NCBI GenBank assembly: GCA_013202335.1
Contig: JABMQR010000120.1
Location: 1 to 20,071 of the forward strand
DNA: 20,071 nt
Direction of reading: 5' to 3'
Source: Bacteroidota bacterium
Lineage (GTDB): Bacteria > Spirochaetota > Spirochaetia > JABMQR01
The stretch's first letter is position 1; every line of letters starts with the position of its first letter. The position numbers and the translations under genes are program-made. The notes under the pieces are model-generated. The model was not told the origin of the DNA and made no database searches. It saw nothing but the letters and a program-made list of their open reading frames with translations. Positions 15,010 to 20,071 of the stretch are shown here, in pieces.

Positions 15010-15155
15010 ATTTTATTCCTCTCCTTATATGCTGATGTGGGGAATGGCCAAAATCTACCCCCATCTTAACATCATACAACAACTAAATTCTGCATTTTAT
15101 ATAAACATTTACAGAATTGCATACAGCTGGTTTCAACACAGTATACAAATACTAT

Positions 15156-15184
15156 TTGACTTTCTGTGTGATTGCAGTGAGAAT
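15156..15184 (+). promoter_or_regulatory. Weak candidate promoter of the second TPR gene
   Basis: TTGACT (15156-15161), a 17 bp spacer and GAGAAT (15179-15184) lie about 40 bp before the preferred start at 15225. The -10 match is poor. The rest of 15010-15224 shows no gene. Confidence 0.3.
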
Positions 15185-15224
15185 ACCCTCAGGAGCAGAA
15201 AACAATGCTTGTTTTACGAAGTAT

Positions 15225-15998
15225 ATGGTTAATGCCCTGCGTGCCCGGGACCTGGAATCAGGGGAAACCCGTTCCATCAAATCCCCTCGTGCCTATGATG
15301 TAAAGGAGCTGGATACCATCATCCTGGATATACTTAAGGAGTGGTCATTTAACAAAACTCTCTACATTTCCGGTACTGTAATCCAGAAGGAATTCAAAAC
15401 CGGGAATCTACAGGTACCTCCGCATGAGTATACATCATATGGATTATGGAATCCTGAAGAATCATATGGAGATAAGGCCCCAGATTATTTTGCCGACTAT
15501 TTACGTGAAGAGTTACGTGAATCATTTGAATTCGATGATTATACCGGATACGGATTTTATGGACCAGACAGCGATCCCGTCTTTGAAGCTGTCGAATCCA
15601 ACACTTATGAAGAGCGATACAACCCCCTGGTCAAACTCTGGGAGGCGTATCCGCAATGCATTGATGCCCTGGTGCATATTGGCCACATGTATCTGGATAG
15701 TCCCAGAAATATCGACCGGGCGATCCAGCTTTACCAGGCAGCAGTCTTTATCGCTGAACAATACTTTCCCCCAAATTTCGACCCTATCTTTTTGTGGGTC
15801 AATATTAATAACCGGCCTTACCTCCGTGCCCTCCAGGGTCTGTGTCTGGCTCTCTGGAGAATGGAAAAATTTGATGCTGCTACTGATATTGTTAATAAAC
15901 TGCTGCGTCTCAATCCCCCTGACAACCAGGGTGTGCGGTTCATCATTGAAGATATCAGAAATCATATACCCTGGAGAGACGACGACTGCGATAACTGA
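15225..15998 (+). CDS. TPR-type protein, uncharacterised
   Basis: 257 residues. The N-terminal part (MVNALRARDLESGETRSI) and an acidic, aromatic middle (EFDDYTGYGFYGPDSDP) precede TPR-like helices from about residue 125: YPQCIDALVHIGHMYL, RAIQLYQAAVFIAEQY and ALWRMEKFDAATDIVNKLL, ending in LNPPDNQGVRF, a motif frequent at the end of a small bacterial TPR family. The frame extends upstream to a TTG at 15117, but that stretch lacks a ribosome site and family-like sequence; the ATG at 15225 is preferred although its Shine-Dalgarno is weak. It converges on ATPase no. 3 and is divergent from the SEC-C gene. Confidence 0.8.
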   Translation: MVNALRARDLESGETRSIKSPRAYDVKELDTIILDILKEWSFNKTLYISGTVIQKEFKTGNLQVPPHEYTSYGLWNPEESYGDKAPDYFADYLREELRESFEFDDYTGYGFYGPDSDPVFEAVESNTYEERYNPLVKLWEAYPQCIDALVHIGHMYLDSPRNIDRAIQLYQAAVFIAEQYFPPNFDPIFLWVNINNRPYLRALQGLCLALWRMEKFDAATDIVNKLLRLNPPDNQGVRFIIEDIRNHIPWRDDDCDN

Positions 15999-16034
15999 AA
16001 GAGCAATATGCGGATTCCCTATTTCAGTGGACCC

Positions 16035-16062
16035 GGAATAGTACGGTCCCTGCACCGCAATA
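16035..16062. repeat. Dispersed 28-29 bp intergenic repeat, copy 2
   Basis: GGAATAGTACGGT is followed by CCCTGCACCGCAATA, one base shorter than copy 1 at 7427-7455. It fills the short gap between the convergent TPR gene and ATPase no. 3; the internal CGGT/ACCG stem could act in transcript ending, but no T-run follows. Confidence 0.85.
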
Positions 16063-16072
16063 GTTTAATTAT

Positions 16073-17365
16073 TTATGTATGGTGATTCCTGGCAATGGAA
16101 TCTAAAAAAATATCTATGTAACTATAATGGGTTATTTCATCCGGTAAAGTTATACCTGCTTCAAATCCAGCTTCATAGGTAATAAGAGTTCTCTTTGACG
16201 GCTGGAAGCGATGCTGCTTCAGCAGGCTTGCAAGTTCACGTTGAAAATTTCCTTCTTGAAGAGACAGGGACACTTGAACGAGCTCTTTCGTATCTGCTAC
16301 AAGCAGATCCACCTCACTTTTCTGATCTTTTATGAATTGCAATCGGGGGTTTTTAGCATAATAATCAAGAAAAACTCTATTCTCAAATAGTTTCCCCCTA
16401 TCCTCTACCGTTCCTTTCAGATAATGATACAACCCATTATCAACGAGGTATACTTTTTTCGGTTGAAGACGAGGGCTATAGGAATTCTCCACTTGATAAA
16501 TAAAAAGTGTTTCTTCCAGGTAAGCTGCATACTGATGGAGAGTATCCTTTCCCACTTTTATTCCCTGGCTCCGCATGGTGTTATAACATTTATTGATTGA
16601 AAACTCTTTTGTAAATGAATTGATCATTCGATAAAACAACTCATTCAGGGCAAGGATATTTGAGATGTTATGACGTTCCACCACATCCCTAAAAAGCATG
16701 GTATCAATGTAGGACATGATAAGATGCTGTTTGAGATCGAAGTTCTTAGAAAGAACTACTTCAGGGAATCCTCCCCAATTGAGAAACTGGTTCAATTCCC
16801 GATAAAATTGTCCATGCCCTTTTTCTGTGTAGAGTTCAGTAGTCGTAAAATCCACATCTTTAAATTTCAGGTATTCTGAAAATGAGAGCGGCATGAGATG
16901 AAACGGAAGCACTTTCCCGCGTAATATGCTGGATATGTCCGGGATAAGGGTTTTAGAGTTGGACCCGGTGATGATAACCGGTATTTTCTGATTCAGGAGA
17001 TATTTCAATGCCGGTTCAAAATCTACGAGTTCCTGGATTTCATCAAGAAGGATAAACGGTTTTTGATCTCTGAATAGTTCGAAATAGCAAGAGAGTATTT
17101 GAGCGAAATCCTCAGGGCGGAGGTCACGGGAATGTATTTCGGAGAAATCAATAAAAATCATCTGCTGTATTGACAACTGAAGTATATCTACAATCTGTCT
17201 AAGATAGTAGGTTTTTCCCACCCTTCTGGGGCCGACGATTGCAATAACTTTTTCAAGAGCAAGTACTTCTTTGAATGGAAGCGATATTTCCCGTGGAATA
17301 TAGGTTCTATTTTGAAGTGTTTGCTGTCCTCGCAGTATTAGCTGCTTTATAATTTCCTTATTCAT
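16073..17365 (-). CDS. DUF4143-type AAA+ ATPase no. 3 (AAA_14 subfamily)
   Basis: 430 residues. Walker A is GPRRVGKT at 45-52, Walker B is FILLDEIQ at 104-111 and the sensor is ITGSNS at 132-137; LSFSEYLKF follows. The C-terminal DUF4143 domain has E351-V-D353, but the later E-x-K reads Q364-V-S366, a variant seen in this subfamily, so nuclease activity is not expected. The ATG at 17365 gives a family-length protein with no Shine-Dalgarno, and the promoter's -10 box ends only 6 nt upstream, so the mRNA is probably leaderless. A fragment of a near relative lies at 13742-13889. It is single-gene, convergent with the TPR gene. Role unknown. Confidence 0.92.
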   Translation of the reverse strand: MNKEIIKQLILRGQQTLQNRTYIPREISLPFKEVLALEKVIAIVGPRRVGKTYYLRQIVDILQLSIQQMIFIDFSEIHSRDLRPEDFAQILSCYFELFRDQKPFILLDEIQELVDFEPALKYLLNQKIPVIITGSNSKTLIPDISSILRGKVLPFHLMPLSFSEYLKFKDVDFTTTELYTEKGHGQFYRELNQFLNWGGFPEVVLSKNFDLKQHLIMSYIDTMLFRDVVERHNISNILALNELFYRMINSFTKEFSINKCYNTMRSQGIKVGKDTLHQYAAYLEETLFIYQVENSYSPRLQPKKVYLVDNGLYHYLKGTVEDRGKLFENRVFLDYYAKNPRLQFIKDQKSEVDLLVADTKELVQVSLSLQEGNFQRELASLLKQHRFQPSKRTLITYEAGFEAGITLPDEITHYSYIDIFLDSIARNHHT

Positions 17366-17371
17366 ATGGAT

Positions 17372-17405
17372 ATTATACTTGCATATAAACTTATATACAA
17401 GTATA
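17372..17405 (-). promoter_or_regulatory. Promoter of ATPase no. 3 inside a 32 bp inverted repeat
   Basis: On the minus strand TTGTAT (complement of 17395-17400), a 17 bp spacer and a consensus TATAAT (complement of 17372-17377) form a strong promoter. Perfect arms TATACTTG (17374-17381) and CAAGTATA (17398-17405) overlap both boxes, an ideal operator layout. Transcription should begin at or next to the start codon. Confidence 0.8.
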
Positions 17406-17814
17406 TTTACTTTTTATTATATCCTTTTCTATAATGATATATATCTTCAATGCGCAGCAAATTGTAATTTTGCTCATAGTGCCCTGGCTTCGCTTGATCC
17501 CAGCATGTATTAAAAGCAGGCAGGTCGGGTGATTAAAGATACATGTTCAATTCAAGCTAAACCAGGTTCGACCAGACGCGAAAACATCAATCTATGAGTA
17601 GCTCAATCTGTAGCCATTGATAGTCAAAATTAATGGTCCTTATCTGTCATGTATCAATTTAGAATTATTATTCTTCTTCCTTTCTCTATTACAATTTTAT
17701 ATAATGGAGTTTCTGTTATTTTTCCCCACCAAATCCTGATTCCCACTATTTGTACTTTCTTGCATCTCAAACCAGGTACAATTCTCCAACCTAACAACAT
17801 GCCCATTCATCTAT
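17406..17814. other. Intergenic region, pyrimidine-rich, no supported gene
   Basis: About 400 bp between ATPase no. 3 and the left HipBA-flanking repeat. A plus-strand frame at 17649-17912 is hydrophobic only because the strand is T/C-rich. A minus-strand frame of about 50 codons (about 17654-17803, with WWGKITETPLYKIVIEKG) reads more protein-like but has no ribosome site and no recognised family. Confidence 0.4.
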
Positions 17815-17895
17815 CTCTTTACCCAAAAAAATCACTTACCACCCCACTCCCCCTGAGAATGTGTTTGTTTGTGGAAAATGTAACTGGTACCGCTA
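17815..17895. repeat. Left copy of an ~80 bp direct repeat flanking hipBA
   Basis: It shares with 19680-19754 the succession ACCCAAAAA, ACTTAC.ACCCC, TGAGAATGTGT / TGAATATGTGT, GTTTGTGGAAAA and TACCGCTA, with small indels; roughly 75% identity overall. The two copies lie about 1.86 kb apart in the same orientation and enclose hipB and hipA only. Confidence 0.8.
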
Positions 17896-17974
17896 TCTTC
17901 CCGCTATCCTGACTGGCACATTTTTCCAACATATTGTCAAATATAGAATATATATCATCCTATTTGTTTATATA

Positions 17975-18012
17975 TTGTCTTTTATAACAATCTGTGATAT
18001 GCTGTGTAGCAT
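17975..18012 (+). promoter_or_regulatory. hipBA promoter with palindromic operator
   Basis: TTGTCT (17975-17980), a 17 bp spacer and an extended -10 TGA-TATGCT (box at 17998-18003) lie directly before the first in-frame ATG at 18011. The perfect inverted repeat ATGCT-GTGT-AGCAT (17999-18012) covers the -10 box and start codon, suggesting HipB autoregulation. Only 7 nt separate the -10 box from the ATG, so the transcript is probably leaderless. Confidence 0.65.
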
Positions 18013-18346
18013 GATTATGAACAAGTTATTCTTGATGAATCCCGCAGAAATGGGATTATCGATTGCACTTCGGGTAAAAACATTACGGCTTATGAAAAAC
18101 TGGACAAGAGAGGTGCTGGCAATGAGAGCGGGTGTATCGGTATCTTCTCTCAGAAGATTCGAGACAAAGGGGCTGGCCTCTTTGGAACTGGTCATAAAGC
18201 TGGCCTTTGCTTTATCCCGATTAGAAGAGTTCAGTGCTCTTTTTCTCCCGCCGCCAGCACAGAGTATCGCTGAACTCGAGAGGAGTGCAGCCGGCAGTCT
18301 ACGGAAACGGGGGCGAAAGGCTCCCCATGCAGTTCCCGATAAATGA
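18011..18346 (+). CDS. hipB: HipB-like Xre-family antitoxin
   Basis: 111 residues from the ATG at 18011. A Cro/C1-type helix-turn-helix spans about residues 32-51 (WTREVLAMRAGVSVSSLRRF). The C-terminus is short, basic and proline-rich (PPPAQSIAEL...RKRGRK). HipB binds its operator, represses hipBA and neutralises HipA. The open frame continues upstream to 17861 through the promoter and flanking repeat; those residues are not believed. Later Mets at 18017 and 18035 are alternatives; no Shine-Dalgarno precedes any of them. It lies 11 nt before hipA in one operon. Confidence 0.88.
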   Translation: MIMNKLFLMNPAEMGLSIALRVKTLRLMKNWTREVLAMRAGVSVSSLRRFETKGLASLELVIKLAFALSRLEEFSALFLPPPAQSIAELERSAAGSLRKRGRKAPHAVPDK

Positions 18347-18357
18347 GGTTGTGAGTC

Positions 18358-19587
18358 ATGAAAAAAGCGACTGTACACTTTTCGCTGAGTCCCCCTGAAT
18401 CTTTGGTTATTGGAGAACTGGCTGAGAATCGGGGCCGGATATTCTTTGAATATGAACCTGAATTTCTCCTTACCGGCTTAAACCTCTCCCCTTTTCTACT
18501 TCCCTTTGAGACTGATCTGTTCGAGCATAAGGATCTCCAGTTCGGACCGCTCCCCGGGCTTTTCGATGATTCATTACCCGATGGCTGGGGGCTGTTACTG
18601 ATGGATCGGTATTTCAGATCTCAGAACCTGAATCCGGCAGAAATCAGTGTCCTCGATCGTCTTCTCTGGTTGGGTACACGTACGATGGGAACTTTGACGT
18701 ATCATCCTGCTGTGGAAAGTGAGTATTCGGATCTTTCGGGACTTAACCTGCACCACCTTGCGCAGAATTCACTGGATATTCTCTCGGGCAAAACAAGAGA
18801 TGTGCTCCCACAGCTGCAGCGAAATGGAGGGTCACCCGGCGGGGCAAGACCAAAGGTGCTGGTAGGGTTCAATCCTCTAACTGATCAGATTATCTCGGAT
18901 GATACTGATCTACCGGAAGAGTATGAGCCGTGGATGATAAAATTCCCGACAACCGATCATGAATATGAGGGATCCGTGGAATATGCCTACTCATTGATGG
19001 CCGCTGATGCGGGGATATCCCTGCCGGCTACCCAGCTGTTTAAGACCGTCGAGGGTGATAGTTTCTTTGGGATAAAACGGTTCGACCGTGAGGGGAACAA
19101 CCGGTTCCACGTCCATACGTTCGGCAATCTAATCCAATCGAATTTTCGCATCCCTTCGGCGGATTATGCGGATTATTTTACCGTCACCTCTCTGCTGACA
19201 CGAAACCATCAGGAAGTGCTGCAGGCTTTTCGCCGCATGCTCTTCAATATCCTTGCCCACAACAGAGATGATCATGTAAAGAATTTCTCTTTCATGCTGG
19301 ATGCTCAGACAAAGGAGTGGTCATTATCACCTGCATATGATTTGTTATTTACCGAGGGCATCAGGGGTGAGCACTCGATGACGATAGCCGGCGAAGGGAG
19401 ATTCCCCACCTGGGATCAGGTGAAAAGTCTTGCCCATAAAGCCTCAATAGCTAAAGGTGATATCACCAGCATATATGATGAGGTAGAAGCTGCTGTCTCA
19501 CATTGGCCGGATAAGGCGCAGCAAGCCAGCATCCCGGAGAATATATTTGATCGGATTACTGCTTCATTTCGCGATTGTGCCTTATAA
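18358..19587 (+). CDS. hipA: HipA-family serine/threonine kinase toxin
   Basis: 409 residues, full family length with N- and C-terminal HipA domains. Visible signatures are FDDSLPDGWGLLLMDR (69-84), GGSPGGARPK (157-166, where S159 lies near the position of the autophosphorylated Ser of E. coli HipA), the catalytic loop N302-R-D304-D-H-V-K-N309, and the metal-binding PAYDLL with D328. HipA phosphorylates glutamyl-tRNA synthetase in E. coli and induces dormancy; the target here is unknown. GAGG lies 9 nt before the ATG. It is co-transcribed with hipB. No disruption is seen, so the toxin is predicted active. Confidence 0.95.
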   Translation: MKKATVHFSLSPPESLVIGELAENRGRIFFEYEPEFLLTGLNLSPFLLPFETDLFEHKDLQFGPLPGLFDDSLPDGWGLLLMDRYFRSQNLNPAEISVLDRLLWLGTRTMGTLTYHPAVESEYSDLSGLNLHHLAQNSLDILSGKTRDVLPQLQRNGGSPGGARPKVLVGFNPLTDQIISDDTDLPEEYEPWMIKFPTTDHEYEGSVEYAYSLMAADAGISLPATQLFKTVEGDSFFGIKRFDREGNNRFHVHTFGNLIQSNFRIPSADYADYFTVTSLLTRNHQEVLQAFRRMLFNILAHNRDDHVKNFSFMLDAQTKEWSLSPAYDLLFTEGIRGEHSMTIAGEGRFPTWDQVKSLAHKASIAKGDITSIYDEVEAAVSHWPDKAQQASIPENIFDRITASFRDCAL

Positions 19588-19679
19588 CCTGCATTACTGT
19601 AATACACATTACTATAAAAGCAATGGATTTGAAGATTTAAAGTGTGTAAGGAATCAGGTTGTCTGCAATTGAAGAGTCA

Positions 19680-19754
19680 CCTCTACCCAAAAACAACTTA
19701 CTACCCCTCCTCTGAATATGTGTGCGTTTGTGGAAAAAGCTCTTGTTACCGCTA
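19680..19754. repeat. Right copy of the ~80 bp direct repeat flanking hipBA
   Basis: Partner of 17815-17895. It begins about 90 bp after the hipA stop, and its end, ACCGCTA, contains the minus-strand stop codon (19752-19754) of the gene at the right edge. I see no gene between hipA and this repeat. Confidence 0.8.
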
Positions 19755-20071
19755 GATAATGAAAATGGTCGAGTAGAAGTACGCCTCTCCAGTCTTAGGA
19801 ACAGGTTTGTTTTCTCTGTTACTCCCCGTTTCCTCAGGGAGTGCCACCATATATGTTCCATAACGAGATTGAACACACAACCCTCTCAGATCCGTGCTGG
19901 CGCTACTAACGGTCGCAGTAGGAATGCCAGTTACCTGACACCCCCTGCACAGATCCGTTTCCCTGTAATTTCCATATCCGGTGTGGTACATGTTGCCCCT
20001 GTAAGGGCTCCATTGTGTCATTGCCTTTCCTCCTCCGGCATTACCCGTTATCATCAGTGTCGGGTCGGAGG
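19752..20071 (-). CDS. C-terminus of an unrecognised protein (partial, starts off right edge)
   Basis: The frame is open from the window edge to a TAG at 19752-19754, giving about 105 residues. Composition is Gly/Thr/Tyr-rich with strand-like segments (WSPYRGNMYHTGYGNY, TGIPTATVSS, YGTYMVALPEE, AYFYSTIFII) and three Cys (CRGC and one later), which would suit an extracellular or surface protein. No family is recognised. An ATG at 20054 exists, but the open frame upstream of it makes it more likely internal. Confidence 0.55.
   Translation of the reverse strand, partial: SDPTLMITGNAGGGKAMTQWSPYRGNMYHTGYGNYRETDLCRGCQVTGIPTATVSSASTDLRGLCVQSRYGTYMVALPEETGSNRENKPVPKTGEAYFYSTIFII

Noticed and set aside
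15522..16055. Minus-strand ORF of 177 codons
   Set aside because: It is antisense to the TPR gene, whose motifs are clear, and has no recognisable family.
17649..17912. Hydrophobic 87-codon plus-strand ORF
   Set aside because: The hydrophobicity follows from a T/C-rich strand; it runs into the flanking repeat and has no ribosome site.
17861..18010. 50-residue N-terminal extension of HipB with a membrane-like segment
   Set aside because: It would translate the direct repeat and the promoter; typical HipB length is met from 18011.
17815..19754. Integron attC sites around hipBA
   Set aside because: No paired RYYYAAC / GTTRRRY core sites could be found in either repeat.

Overview
This 20 kb window is an accessory, island-like stretch of a bacterial chromosome. 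It has about 40% GC by eye, good Shine-Dalgarno sites and sigma-70-like promoters. The density of AbiE, HEPN-MNT, VapBC and HipBA modules, orphan DUF4143 ATPases, insertion-sequence debris and SWIM/SEC-C/TPR proteins fits a free-living or host-associated anaerobe. A spirochaete is my best guess, but no phylogenetic marker is present and that guess is weak. There is no tRNA, rRNA or CRISPR array that I can recognise.

Layout: (i) 1-1452 (-), the N-terminal 484 residues of an SNF2-type helicase with two SWIM zinc fingers, running off the left edge. (ii) 1684-3015 (-), DUF4143-type AAA+ ATPase no. 1, with an intrinsic terminator behind it and a repeated operator-like motif in front. (iii) 3128-4003, wreckage: a fragment of a SWIM gene (-) fused to a truncated, frameshifted DDE transposase (+). 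(iv) 4034-5487 (-), an AbiEi/AbiEii pair with promoter and inverted repeat, then a 115 bp MITE whose ends match the dead IS end. (v) 5722-7099 (+), a triple 23 bp repeat and ATPase no. 2, whose nuclease-like motif has Asn in place of Asp. (vi) 7581-8290 (+), an MntA/HepT (MNT-HEPN) pair. (vii) 8587-9229 (-), VapBC with three ATGCAT boxes around its promoter. (viii) 9329-15998, a block rich in Cys/His and TPR proteins: an unknown beta-rich ORF, a SWIM protein, a Cys4 protein, a stand-alone SWIM-associated helical-repeat protein, an ATPase gene fragment, a SEC-C protein and a second TPR protein. (ix) 16073-17365 (-), ATPase no. 3, apparently leaderless. (x) 18011-19587 (+), HipBA, apparently leaderless and bracketed by about 80 bp direct repeats. 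(xi) 19752-20071 (-), the C-terminus of an unrecognised protein running off the right edge.

How it may work together: most modules are self-contained, autoregulated two-gene units, each with its own promoter-overlapping operator. The three DUF4143 ATPases and the gene fragments show repeated duplication and decay, as expected of a TA/defence-type island. The only set that could be one undescribed functional unit is the SWIM / Cys4 / helical-repeat / SEC-C / TPR block, possibly linked to the double-SWIM SNF2 helicase at the left edge. That link is inference from domain kinship and proximity, not from any operon structure, because the genes lie on alternating strands.
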